This document shows, piece after piece, positions 33,018-44,700 of a stretch of DNA of 64,000 nucleotides. A program made the position numbers and the translations under genes. This DNA comes from Ruminococcus flavefaciens AE3010 (GTDB lineage Bacteria > Bacillota > Clostridia > Oscillospirales > Ruminococcaceae): contig NZ_JAGT01000001.1 of assembly GCF_000526795.1 (NCBI RefSeq), positions 643,001 to 707,000 of the forward strand. Reading direction: 5' to 3'. Position 1 is the stretch's first letter; every line of letters begins with the position of its first letter. The notes under the pieces were generated by a model. That model did no database searches and was not told the origin of the DNA. It saw only the letters and a list, made by a program, of their open reading frames with translations.

Positions 33018-33798
33018 CACATCCCTTATAAAGTTTTTTATATAATTCGGTTCTCCTGTCATGTTTTACAGGGAAACCGTTTCTGACATCTTTAACTTCA
33101 TCACCAATTTCCGCATATATGATTCCCTCTGCATTATTGATCTCTGAAGCTATCGTGCCGTCAGGCTTTATTATACTGCTGTCACCGCTGTAATGAAGCT
33201 CCTGCTGATCTCCGAAGCAATTTACGCCAAGTATCCATGACTGGTTTTCGATACCACGGGCTTTTAGCAGAGTTTTCCAGTGTTCACGGCGCCTTTCAGG
33301 CCAGTTTGCTGCAACAGCGATAATCTCGGATTCCTCCGAGGCAGCCTGAAAAATCTCAGGAAACCGCAGATCATAGCATATAAAAACGCTTATTCTCTTT
33401 CCAAGATATGTAAATGATGAAAGGCTGTTTCCCGCATTATAATATTTATCCTCGCTGCTGTAAGAAAACGGATGCATTTTTACGTAATCCGCAAGTATTT
33501 CTCCGCGGGGCGAAATAACTGTATAGTGATTTTCCCCCTTTTCGCCCGCACGTTTGATCCACCCGAATCCGACAGCAACATTATAACTATATGACATTTG
33601 CCTTATTTTGTCAATAGTTTCACCATTTAAATCTCCGTTTTTTTGTACGTCCATGGTAAAGCCTGTGAACGTCATCTCAGGAAAGAAAACTATATCCGCC
33701 GAATTATCAGCAGCTTCTTTAATATACTTTCTTACAGTGTCCTCATTGGCTGTTTTGTCTTCAAAGCGTATATTGATCTGTGCCAATGCAGTTTTCAT
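33001..33798 (-). CDS. Nitrilase-superfamily amidohydrolase
   Basis: A 265-residue carbon-nitrogen hydrolase with the catalytic triad Glu41 (FFPEMTF), Lys107 (YVKMHPF) and Cys141 (FICYDLRFPE). The size and motifs match the omega-amidase/YafV-Nit2 branch, which hydrolyses side-chain or omega-amides such as 2-oxoglutaramate. GGGGG lies before the ATG at 33798. It sits 15 bases after the ABC exporter gene and before the ligase block, thus between peptide export and amino-acid supply. It could de-amidate a 2-oxoacid made by transamination of Gln or Asn, or modify the peptide; either is inference. It is not an alpha/beta hydrolase and so is not a normal NRPS thioesterase. Confidence 0.88.
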   Translation of the reverse strand: MKTALAQINIRFEDKTANEDTVRKYIKEAADNSADIVFFPEMTFTGFTMDVQKNGDLNGETIDKIRQMSYSYNVAVGFGWIKRAGEKGENHYTVISPRGEILADYVKMHPFSYSSEDKYYNAGNSLSSFTYLGKRISVFICYDLRFPEIFQAASEESEIIAVAANWPERRREHWKTLLKARGIENQSWILGVNCFGDQQELHYSGDSSIIKPDGTIASEINNAEGIIYAEIGDEVKDVRNGFPVKHDRRTELYKKLYKGCDDYEL

Positions 33799-33813
33799 TA
33801 TATTTCCCCCTTT

Positions 33814-35589
33814 TTAAACTGTAATAAACTGACTGTTATACAGCTCGGCATATGCTCCGTTTTTAGCGATCAGTTCATCATGTGTACCGATCTCTTCAAT
33901 AGCACCCTCATTCATATAAATTATCATATCCGCATTTCTGACAGTACATAATCTATGCGCAATAACAAAGCATGTTCTGTTTTCAAGGAGCTTATCAAAT
34001 GACTGCTGGATCAAAGATTCGGTTCTCGTGTCTACAGATGATGTAGCTTCATCAAGTATCATCATAGGAGCATTCTCTATCATGGCTCTTGCAATGGTCA
34101 GAAGCTGCTTCTGTCCTGCCGATACTGTCATGCTCTCATCAAATACGGTGTCAAGTCCTTTAGGAAGGGAATTGACAAAATGATCTATGCCGCATTTTCT
34201 GCATGCCTCCATGATCTCCTCATCTGTAACGCCTTGTTTAACGTAAGCGATATTTTCCCTGATAGTTCCTGAAAACAGCCATGTGTCCTGAAGAACCATG
34301 CCAAACAGTCTGTGCACATTCTCTCTTGTTGTATCCGAAAGGCTCATACCGTCAACTGTAATAGATCCGCTGTTCAGCTCATAAAATCTCATCAGCAGGT
34401 TTACAAGCGTCGTTTTTCCTGCACCTGTAGGACCTACGATAGCGATCTTTTGTCCAGGTTTTACAGACAGTGAGAAATCCTTTATAGTCATTTTCTCAGG
34501 TGTATAACCAAAATTTATATTACTGAACTCAACTTCACCTGTTACGTTATCAAGACTTGCAGTCTTACCGCTCTCGTCAGGAAGCTCTTCCTGCGCAAAG
34601 AATCCGTCTATTCGCTTTACAGCGGCAATTGCACGCTGGAGCTGTCCTGTAATACCGCCAAGCTCTTCCATAGGAGTAGCTATAAGCTTGACATAAAGTA
34701 TAAACGCTACAATAACCGAAAAGCTGATGGAACCCTTTAATGCAAGAAGAGAGCCTACAACGCAGACCGCTATATATCCAAGATTTGACGTGAATGTCAT
34801 AATAGGCACTGTAAGTGCTTCGACTATACCTGCCTTGACAAGATTATCTGTCATTACACGGTTTTTTAGGCTGAACCTTTCCATGCTCTGCTTTTCGGCA
34901 TTATAATTTCTTATAGTGCTGTGTGCTGTATAATATTCTTCGATATGCTGATTAACATCCGCAAATTTATGCTGGAGAGCATCAAAGTACTTCTGTCCCT
35001 TTAAAAGCAGTATTCCCATTCCGATAAAGCCTAAAAATGTAGCTGCAAGTGAGACGAGCGTAAGTCTCCATTCACTTATAAACATCATTACGATACAGCC
35101 AAAGAACAATATAATGGCTTGAACAAATGAGCCTATCTTCATTATGACCTGTGAAAAAGTGTTTACATCGTTTGTTACATATGCCAGAACATCACCGAAA
35201 TTATGCTTATCAAAGTAACTCAATGAAACTCTGTCTGTCTTTTTGTTGAAATCACTTCTCAGGGACTGTCCTATGACCATAGACACACGGTTAAGGATAA
35301 GCGACTGTATGTAATTGAGAAGCATACTCAGAACAGATATTATAATAAGTATTATTGATAGTTTCCCTATCGCAGAAACATCGATATCCACTTTATCAAA
35401 TGAAATACCCGACTGTATCTTATCGGTTATCTTAGCAAGAAAATCAGGAATGAAAATCGTAAGAAGCGATCCAAGAAGTGACATTATCACAGCTGTAATT
35501 ATCAAGGGTATATGTTTTTTGATGTAACGAGAGAAGAAAAAAGATGTTTTTCCCGAGTTCATTCTATTCGCATTTTCCATTTGCTTCAT
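33814..35589 (-). CDS. ABC exporter half-transporter (permease plus ATPase), second of pair
   Basis: A 591-residue type I ABC exporter subunit. Six membrane segments lie in residues 30-330 and the nucleotide-binding domain in 355-590, with Walker A GPTGAGKTT, signature VSAGQKQLL and Walker B MMILDEATS. The signature begins VSAGQ instead of LSGGQ, and the Glu after Walker B is intact. It starts one base after the stop of the partner gene, with GGAGGGGG upstream. Together they should form a heterodimer that exports a peptide, most likely the NRPS product made by the genes just upstream on the strand. Confidence 0.92.
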   Translation of the reverse strand: MKQMENANRMNSGKTSFFFSRYIKKHIPLIITAVIMSLLGSLLTIFIPDFLAKITDKIQSGISFDKVDIDVSAIGKLSIILIIISVLSMLLNYIQSLILNRVSMVIGQSLRSDFNKKTDRVSLSYFDKHNFGDVLAYVTNDVNTFSQVIMKIGSFVQAIILFFGCIVMMFISEWRLTLVSLAATFLGFIGMGILLLKGQKYFDALQHKFADVNQHIEEYYTAHSTIRNYNAEKQSMERFSLKNRVMTDNLVKAGIVEALTVPIMTFTSNLGYIAVCVVGSLLALKGSISFSVIVAFILYVKLIATPMEELGGITGQLQRAIAAVKRIDGFFAQEELPDESGKTASLDNVTGEVEFSNINFGYTPEKMTIKDFSLSVKPGQKIAIVGPTGAGKTTLVNLLMRFYELNSGSITVDGMSLSDTTRENVHRLFGMVLQDTWLFSGTIRENIAYVKQGVTDEEIMEACRKCGIDHFVNSLPKGLDTVFDESMTVSAGQKQLLTIARAMIENAPMMILDEATSSVDTRTESLIQQSFDKLLENRTCFVIAHRLCTVRNADMIIYMNEGAIEEIGTHDELIAKNGAYAELYNSQFITV

Positions 35590-35590
35590 A

Positions 35591-37351
35591 TTATGCCCCC
35601 TCCATACTAAGCTGTGTTTCGGCGATCTCTCTGTATACAGGACAGCATGATATAAGATCGGTGTGCGTGCCGCTTCCTACGATCCTGCCGTTGTCCATTA
35701 CAATTATCCTGTCAGCATCAATAACTGTTCCGATACGCTGTGAAATGATAATACAAGTCGAATCACTGTGCGATTTCTTGAACTCTTCACGAAGCTCACG
35801 CTCCGTTTTTAGATCAAGAGCCGAAAAGCAGTCGTCAAATATAAATATCTCCGCATTTCTTGCAAGAGCTCGCGCAATAGCTACTCTCTGTCTCTGACCA
35901 CCTGACAGATTCGAGCCGTTCTGTGCGATATGCTCGCTCAAAGAGCCGTTAATATCAATGAAATCGTTGCATTGAGCTATTTCAAGCTTTTGTTTTATGG
36001 AAGCAATATCATCGGTATTGTCTCCGAAAGCTAAATTTGAGAGGAGATCTCCGCTGAAAAGTACAGCTTTCTGCGACGCGTAGCCTATACGTGAGATAAG
36101 CTCCGTCTTCTTATACTCACGAACATTTACTCCGTCAACAAGCACCTCTCCCTTATACGGATCATATGAACGGACTATCAGCTCAACAAGAGTGGTCTTA
36201 CCACATCCTGTTGAGCCGATAAATGCAACTGTTTCGCCTTTTTTAACGCTAAAGGATATATCCGAAAGAGTATCCTCTTCTCCATCATCATAGTGAAACG
36301 AAACATTTCTGAATTCTACGGTACCTGTTTCCGAAGTACTGCTTACTCCGTTGCCCTCTTTGACCATGGGCTGCTTTAAAAGGACTTCGTTGATACGTCT
36401 GACGGAGATCATAGCTCTTGGCACTATGACAAATAAAAGTGATGCCGATGCAAATGCTCCCACGATCATAAGTCCGTAACTGGTAAACACGATCATATCA
36501 CCAAAAAGCTTATTTGCCTCAGGCGGTGCTGATGTATTTATTATGGACGCTCCTATCCAATAAATAAGTATGGATATGATACTCATTGTGAATATAAGGA
36601 ACGGACTCAGAAACAGGCTTATCCTGCCTACCATAAGGTTGATGTTCGTATATTTGCTGTTCACTTTCTCAAACTTGTCGCTGTGCAGCTGTGAAGCATT
36701 GAACGCTCTGATTATTCGCAGACCCGACAGCTTTTCTCTTACTACAAGATTGAACTCATCATTCACTTTCTGACGCTTTTCAAAGTATTTGAGCATCATA
36801 TTGACTATCACAAGCTCTACAATGATCATTATTACAATCGAAACAGCTATAGATGCGGTCCATTTCCCGTTGCTTGACGAGATCTTGCTTATGGCAATTA
36901 CTCCTGTCAGCGGTGCAGTCACAATAACCCGGAAGCTGTTTGTGATGAAGTTGCCGATCTCGACAACATCCACCGTTGATCTTGTTATCAAGGAAGACGT
37001 TGTGATTGACTCAACATCTTTCTTGTTGAGTGTCTGGACTTTGTTATAGAATACCTCCCTGAGTCTTGCTGTATATTCGGCAGACACTTTCATAAGGATA
37101 ACTCCCGATAAAACCGTACATATCATCGCGATAAGCGTACAAATAAACATATGTCCGCAGTTTTGCCATATCATATGTACAGTATTATCATTTTTATCGG
37201 CAGCATTAATGTGATCCTGGATAAGCTGTGTGATCGAGCTCATATATTCGGGCATTTTCAGATCAAACAGTATCTGTATGATCAGAAACGCCATTGCAGC
37301 AGATAAAAGGATCACGTCTTTCTTTTTTATCAGTTTTATTAATTGTAGCAT
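35591..37351 (-). CDS. ABC exporter half-transporter (permease plus ATPase), first of pair
   Basis: A 586-residue type I ABC exporter subunit with six membrane segments (about residues 15-310) and a nucleotide-binding domain at about 345-580: Walker A GSTGCGKTT, signature LSGGQRQRV, Walker B IFIFDDCFSALD. The residue after Walker B is Asp-Cys, so the usual catalytic Glu is missing; this is the typical degenerate site of heterodimeric exporters, and the partner gene keeps the Glu. The ATG at 37351 follows AAAGGA. It begins 62 bases after the NRPS stop, so it is probably co-transcribed with the synthetase. Confidence 0.92.
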   Translation of the reverse strand: MLQLIKLIKKKDVILLSAAMAFLIIQILFDLKMPEYMSSITQLIQDHINAADKNDNTVHMIWQNCGHMFICTLIAMICTVLSGVILMKVSAEYTARLREVFYNKVQTLNKKDVESITTSSLITRSTVDVVEIGNFITNSFRVIVTAPLTGVIAISKISSSNGKWTASIAVSIVIMIIVELVIVNMMLKYFEKRQKVNDEFNLVVREKLSGLRIIRAFNASQLHSDKFEKVNSKYTNINLMVGRISLFLSPFLIFTMSIISILIYWIGASIINTSAPPEANKLFGDMIVFTSYGLMIVGAFASASLLFVIVPRAMISVRRINEVLLKQPMVKEGNGVSSTSETGTVEFRNVSFHYDDGEEDTLSDISFSVKKGETVAFIGSTGCGKTTLVELIVRSYDPYKGEVLVDGVNVREYKKTELISRIGYASQKAVLFSGDLLSNLAFGDNTDDIASIKQKLEIAQCNDFIDINGSLSEHIAQNGSNLSGGQRQRVAIARALARNAEIFIFDDCFSALDLKTERELREEFKKSHSDSTCIIISQRIGTVIDADRIIVMDNGRIVGSGTHTDLISCCPVYREIAETQLSMEGA

Positions 37352-37413
37352 AAACATCCTTTCCCGAGTACAATGTACCTGATGATCCATAATTTCTTAT
37401 GCGTGTGCGCAGC

Positions 37414-40400
37414 TTATGATTTTTTATCTATCGAATCGCAGTAATCTGACAGTTCGATAAGTGTCTGTATGAACACTTCTGCAAAGGCAGATACAGCATT
37501 GAAGCCAAATCTTCTGTCATAACTGTAGAAATTGAAACTCATTATACCGTTTATGACCATGCCATTTATGGAGATTTTCTCAGGCAGTACATTTTCCTCT
37601 GAAACCATTTTTCCGCACGGATATACCTTGCCTTCCTCACTTTCACTGTGACCGAAATCCCCAAGATAATTGAAGCATATATCAGGCTCACAGGTATGCG
37701 CGTTATATCCATACCTCATTCCGTTGTTGGGAACACTGCGAACAGCGCGTATCGCTGACTTTACAGCTCCGTCATAATCATCAAGACAATCCACATTTAT
37801 CACATACTCATTTGTAAACCATCCGACAGTACGGTCAACATCTATCGGAACATGTATAGCCTCTCTGCCGTGTCCCTCAAGCTTTACGGAAAGCTTATGC
37901 TGATCTGTAAGTCTCCTTAATGCCATAGACAGTCCTGCAAGAAGCAGCTCGTTTATCTTAGCTCCGTCAGCGTTGACACATTTCGTAAGAAGCATATTGG
38001 TTCTTTCTTCATCAAGCTTAACGAACGCAAATGGCTCCTGATCGGAATCATCTTCATAATTACCTTTTATAATGCCCTCTGCCGCTTCATCGGAAGCGTT
38101 CTTCCAATAGAGCTTTTCCTCATCTGTCTGCATATCTGCATATTCTCTGAGTTTTTTGCTCCATTCAATATATGACGCTGTCTTAGGCGGAAATTCAATC
38201 GTTTCTCCGTTTCTTGCCTTTTTAACAGCAGTTTCGATGTCTTCGGAAATTATTCGCCATGATACACCGTCAACGGCAATATGGTGAATGATCAAAACCA
38301 TTACCTTATCTTCCTTAGTATCAAATACCGCTGCCTTGACTACCGGTCCATCTGACAGACAAATGCTTTCCTGTACTTTTGTGCATTTTTCAGTCATTTC
38401 CTTGATTGGTTCAGCTGAATCAGTCAGATCAAATTCAATAAAATCAAACAGCTTGCTTTCATTTACAGGAAGTATCTCAAATGTATCATTTCTGAATACG
38501 ACTCTGAGCATATCGTGATGTATAACAAGCTTGCGAACTATCTCAGAAAGCTGCTCATTTTCAACGCCGTTTACAATAAAGAATTTCGACATATTATAAT
38601 GATCAGGCATTGAAAGCGAAAGATTCCTGAACTTCATGAGAATCGGAGTCGCTTCGATCCTTCCGTAAACCTCGCCCTGTTCATACTTCTTTTCATTTGA
38701 TTCGGAGCTCAGTGAAAGGGCTATATTTTCAGCAGTTTTGCCGCTCATTATATCCTTGACCGTTACCTTGTAGCCGTAATTTCTCAGCTTTGAAATTATT
38801 CTTATTGCCTTGATGGAGTCTCCTCCCAGCTCAAAGAAATTATCCTTTATGCCTACGGTCTCGATATTCAGTATCTCGCTGAACGCACTGCATACGGCTT
38901 CTTCCTTTTCATTTCTCGGTGCTGCATATTCCTTTGCCGCCTTGGCTTCGATATCGGGAAGCGCTCTCTTGTCAAGCTTGCCGTTTCGTGTTACGGGTAT
39001 TGCTTCTATCTGCATCATATATGCAGGTACCATGTATTCGGGCATCACAGCGCTGAGTCTGTCCCTTATCTCGGACACACTCTTCTCTTCGTCACTCGTG
39101 TAATAAGCATATATTGCCTTATCTCCTGTGCTGTCTGCTCTCGCTATTACTGCACAATCCTTGATGCCGTCAATTTCACTTATCCTGCTTTCGATCTCTC
39201 CAAGCTCGATTCGGAAGCCTCTTATCTTTACCTGTTCATCAATTCGTCCAAGATACTCGATATTTCCGTCAGGCAGCCATCTTGCAAGGTCTCCAGTGCG
39301 ATACATTCTACCATCACCGAATGGATTCTTTACAAACTTCTCATCTGTAAGCTCAAGTCTGTTCAGATATCCTCTTGCTACTCCGTCGCCTGCTATGCAC
39401 AGTTCGCCCGGTACTCCTATACCACAGAATTCCATATCATTCATTATATAGATCTGCGTATTGTAGAAAGGCTTTCCTATAGTTATGGGCTCGCCGTTTT
39501 TGAGTTTTGCAAACGATGATGCTACTGTTGCTTCGGTAGGACCGTACTCGTTTATGATCTCCGTATCTTCACCTATCACACTAACTATCCGCTCTGTCAG
39601 CGGTCTTGTTACAGCCTCTCCGCCAAGCATAAGAGCATGTATTTTGCATTTGCCAAATGTTTCTATTTCATCCATAAGGAGATTAAGATGTGACGGCACT
39701 ATTTTCAGAACTGCTACATCATTTTCAGATGCATACTTTGCAAGATCGTACTCTGTCATAAAGAGCATAAGCGTTCTTCCGAGGAGCATACTTCCCAGAA
39801 TTGCAGTAACTGTCAGATCGAAGGCATAATTGGTTATCAACGGTATAACGCCATCATGTATGTAGAAATGTTCGCCTACTGTTCTGAGATAATTGTTCAG
39901 CGAAAGATTGCCGATCGTAACGCCCTTTGGCTTGCCTGTTGTTCCCGAAGTATAGATACAATAGATAAGGTCATTCGGTGTGTTGATATGCTGTAGATCA
40001 TCGGGCGCACCTTTCCAGACCTCTTCGTTTCCTAGGTCTATTACAGGTATTTCGTTGTCAATTATTACATTTTCAGTTGTGTATTTCAGTACTGCCTTTG
40101 GCTTGCAGTCATCAAGCATGAAGCCTATCCTATCCTTTGGATATGTCGGATCGATCGGCACGTATGCTCCGCCTGACTTTATGATTCCGTAGATTCCGCA
40201 TATCATTTCTATGCTTCTGTCAGCAATGATCGCTACAAAATCGTCTGGCTTTACTCCGAATTCACGCAGTTTATGTGCAAGGCTGTTGGCTCTTGCATTG
40301 AGCTCTGCATATGTAAGGCTGTTGTTATCAAATACAAGTGCTGTATTGTTCGGAGTTTTCTTTACCTGTTCTTCAAAAAGTTCAACTACTGTCTTGTCTC

Positions 40401-41754
40401 TTGGATAATCCATTGCTGTTGCATTGAAGTCGTTAAGGATAAGCTGCTTTTCTTCATCTGTTGTCATTTCAATTTCGCTTATCTTCTTCTCTGCATTGGC
40501 TGTTATAGACTTCAAAACTTCAATGAAATGTGCAAGTATCCTGTCGGCGGTTTCACTTCTGAACAGTGCTGTGCAGTATTCAAGTCCTATTCCGAACCTT
40601 CCATTGATTTCCGATACATTGAATGTCAGGTCAAACTTTGCTGACGTTTCCGAGCTGCCTGTTTCTTCTGCTTCTGCTCCGGATAATTCTCCATTTGCCG
40701 TCTCGTTGTTCTGCAGTACGAGCATTACGTCAAACAGCGGATTTCTTGACATATCTCGCTGTACTTCTACTGCTTCTACAAGCTCTTCAAAGGGATATTC
40801 CTGATTTTCATATGCCCTAAGGCATGTTTCCTTTATCTCTTTCAAGAAATCCTTGAAGCTCTTGTTCTTCTCGGGTCTTCCTCGCATTGCAAGTGTGTTG
40901 ACGAACATTCCAAGCATACCTTCGGTATCCTTATGGGTACGTCCGCTAATTGGTGAGCCAATTACTATGTCTTCCTGCCTGCTGTACTTGCTCAGCATTA
41001 CCATTGCTGCTGCAAGGAATACCATATATTCTGTTGTTCCGCTTTTCCTTACAAGATCCTTGACGCTCTTGCTGAGGTCTTCATCAAGGATTCTGCTTGT
41101 TATGCTTCCTGCGTAGCTCTGCTCCTGAGGTCTTGTAAAATCAGTCGGCATATCAAGTACAGGTATCTCATCTTCAAACTGACTCTTCCAATACTCTGCC
41201 TGATCACTCAGGTCTCTTGTTCTCATCCACTCGCTGTAGTCCTTGAACTGGTGTGTTAACGGTTCAAGCTTTTCTCCGTTATACAGTGCCATAAACTCTC
41301 TTGTGAATATCTCATCACTCATTCCGTCGCCCACTATGTGATGCATATCGAACATCATCAAGTGGTACTCGCCCTTGTTTACAAGCTTTACTCTTACAGG
41401 CTTTCCGCTTGCAAGATCAAAGGGCTTCAGGAAGTTCTTCATCAGTTCTTCATCTGATTCTTCGCTTGTTACATACTCGAAGTCTGCATCTATGTGATCA
41501 AGTATTTTCTGTACAGGCTCTCCGTCTATCATCAGGAACTGTGTTCTCAGTATCTCATGGCGGTCGGTCATTTCCTGTAATGCTTTTCTTAGATCAGCAG
41601 GGCGCACTTCTCCAGTTAGTTTCAGATTCTGGGGCATATTGTATGCTGTCGACTCGGGATCCATTTGCTGTATCAGGTAGGTTCTTTTCTGAGCAGAAGA
41701 CATGGGATAATATTCCTTCTCCCCAGCTTTCGGAATAGGTACATATTCTTCGCT
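37414..41754 (-). other. NRPS module 8 (C-A-T-E), predicted Asn, epimerised
   Basis: Pocket residues read D-L-T-K-M-G-E-V-A-K, close to the Asn code D-L-T-K-(L/V)-G-E-V-G-K. The module ends the gene with an E domain, giving D-Asn on the last carrier with no release domain in cis. Cassette about 39425-39920. Confidence 0.72.
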
Positions 41755-44700
41755 CTCAGCTCCTGCAAGTACTGCAAGCTGCTCTGCTGTTGGATGTGCG
41801 AATACTTCCTTTAATGCTATTCTTGTTCCTGTTTCCGCTTCGATACGGTTTACAAGTCTTGTCGCTCTCAGTGAGTGTCCTCCAAGCTCAAAGAAACTGT
41901 CCTTGATTCCCACCTGTTCCACATTAAGTATTTCACTGAATATATTGCAGATCTTCTCTTCAATCTCGTTTCTTGGTGCGATATATTCTTTTGCTGCTTT
42001 GGCTTCGATATCGGGCAATGCTCTCTTGTCAAGCTTGCCGTTTCGTGTTACGGGTATTGCTTCTATCTGCATCATATATGCAGGCACCATATATTCGGGC
42101 ATGCTTTCGCTGAGCCTGTCTCTTATCTCTGACACGCTCTTTTCTTCATCGCTTGTATAGTACGCATATATTGCCTTATCTCCTGTGCTGTCCGCTCTCG
42201 CTATTACTGCACAGTCTTTTATTCCTTCGATTTCTCGTATTCTGCTTTCTATTTCACCAAGTTCGATTCGGAAGCCTCTTATCTTTACCTGTTCGTCTAT
42301 TCTTCCTAAGAACTCTATATTTCCGTCAGGCAGCCATCTTGCAAGGTCTCCCGATCTGTACATTCTTCCTTCACCGAATGGGTTCTTTACAAACTTCTCG
42401 GCTGTAAGCTCGGGTCTGTTCAGATAGCCTCTTGCAAGTCCGTCACCTGTTATGCAAAGCTCGCCCGGCACTCCTATTCCGCAGAGCTTTTCTCCGTCCA
42501 CTATGTATGCTCCTGCATTTGATATAGGCTTTCCTATCAGTACTGTTTCACCATCAAATTCGGGGGCAAGATCATAGTATGTCGAATATACCGCTGCTTC
42601 TGTCGGTCCGTAAATATTTCCAAGCAGCGTTTTGCTTCCATGCTTTTTCATTGCTGCATAGAATTCCTTTACAAGCTTCGCATTCAGCGCTTCTCCTGCT
42701 GCAAGTACATATCTCAGTCCCTTGATCTGCTCGATATATTTATCAGGCATTGCCATAAATACTGAAAGCATCGAAGGTACAAAATCTACAACTGTTGCCT
42801 TATACTGCTCGATCTCTGCTGCGATTTCTTCTGGCTCTTTTTCTGCATTTGGCTTCAGTATCGCAAGCTTTGCTCCTGCTTTGAACCACCAGAATATCTC
42901 ACTTGCTGATACGTCAAATACGTATGTTGTCTTCTGTAGTATCACATCTTCTTCGTTTAATGGATACTTCTCCTGCATCCAGCTTATCAGGTTCACTATT
43001 CCCTGATGTCTGTTCAGGACTCCCTTTGGCTTGCCTGTTGTTCCCGAAGTATAGATACAATAGATAAGATCATTCGGTGTGTTGATATGCTGTAGATCAT
43101 CGGACGCACCTTTCCAGACCTCTTCGTTTCCAAGGTCTATTACAGGTATTTCGTTGTCAATTATTACATTTTCAGTTGTGTATTTCAGTACTGCCTTTGG
43201 TTTGCAGTCATCAAGCATGAAGCTTATCCTATCCTTTGGATATGTCGGATCGATCGGCACATATGCTCCGCCTGACTTTATGATTCCGTAGATTCCGCAT
43301 ATCATTTCTATGCTTCTGTCAGCAATGATCGCTACAAAATCGTCTGGCTTTGCTCCGAATTCACGCAGTTTATGGGCAAGGCTGTTGGACTTTGCATTGA
43401 GCTCTGCATATGTAAGGCTGTTATTTTCAAATACAAGTGCTGTATTGTCAGGTGTTTTCTTCACCTGTTCTTCAAAGAGTTCAACTACCGTCTTGTCTCT
43501 TGGATAATCCATAGCTGTTGCATTGAAGTCGTTAAGGATAAGCTGCTTTTCTTCATCTGTTGTCATTTCAATGTCGCTTATCTTCTGCTCTGCATTGGCT
43601 GTGATCTCTTTCAGTACTTCAATGAAATGTGCAAGTATCCTGTCTGCTGTTTCACTTCTGAACAGTGCTGTGCAGTATTCAAGTCCTATTCCGAACCTTC
43701 CATTGATTTCCGATACATTGAATGTCAGGTCAAACTTTGCTGACGTTTCCGAGCTGCCTGTTTCTTCTGCTTCTGCTCCGGATAATTCACCATTTGCTAT
43801 CTCGTTGTTCTGCAGTACGAGCATTACATCAAACAGCGGATTTCTCGACATATCTCGCTGTACTTCTACTGCTTCTACAAGCTCTTCAAAGGGATATTCC
43901 TGATTTTCATATGCTTTAAGACATGTTTCCTTTATCTCTTTAAGGAAATCCTTGAAGCTCTTGTTCTTCTCGGGTCTTCCTCGCATTGCAAGTGTGTTGA
44001 CAAACATTCCAAGCATACCTTCGGTATCCTTATGGGTACGTCCGCTTATCGGACTTCCTATTACTATGTCTTCCTGTCGGCTATACTTGCTCAGCATTAC
44101 CATTGCTGCTGCAAGGAATACCATATATTCTGTTGCTCCGCTTTTCCTTACAAGATCCTCGACGCTCTTGCTGAGGTCTTCGTCAATAATAGTACTTGTT
44201 ATGCTTCCTGCATAACTCTGCTCCTGAGGTCTTGTAAAATCAGTCGGCATATCAAGTACAGGTATCTCATCTTCAAACTGACTCTTCCAGTACTCTGCCT
44301 GATCACTCAGGTCTCTTGTTCTCATCCACTCACTGTAGTCCTTGAACTGGTGTGTTAACGGTTCAAGCTTTTCTCCGTTATACAGTGCCATAAACTCTCT
44401 TGTGAATATCTCATCACTCATTCCGTCGCCCACTATGTGATGCATATCGAACATCATGAGATGGTACTCGCCCTTGTTTACAAGCTTTACTCTTACAGGC
44501 TTTCCGCTTGAAAGATCAAAGGGCCTCAGGAAGTTCTTCATCAGCTCTTCATCTGATTCTTCGCTTGTTACATACTCGAAGTCTGCATCTATGTGATCAA
44601 GTATCTTCTGTACAGGCTCACCGTCTATCATCAGGAACTGTGTTCTCAGTATCTCATGGCGGTCGGTCATTTCCTGTAATGCTTTTCTTAGATCTTCAGG

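Noticed and set aside
33001..33798. The nitrilase-family protein as the missing NRPS thioesterase
   Set aside because: It has the Glu-Lys-Cys triad and nitrilase fold, not a GxSxG alpha/beta hydrolase or SxxK PBP-type site.
37351..37414. Separate promoter for the ABC exporter pair
   Set aside because: Only 62 bases separate it from the NRPS stop and I found no -35/-10 pair; co-transcription is simpler.
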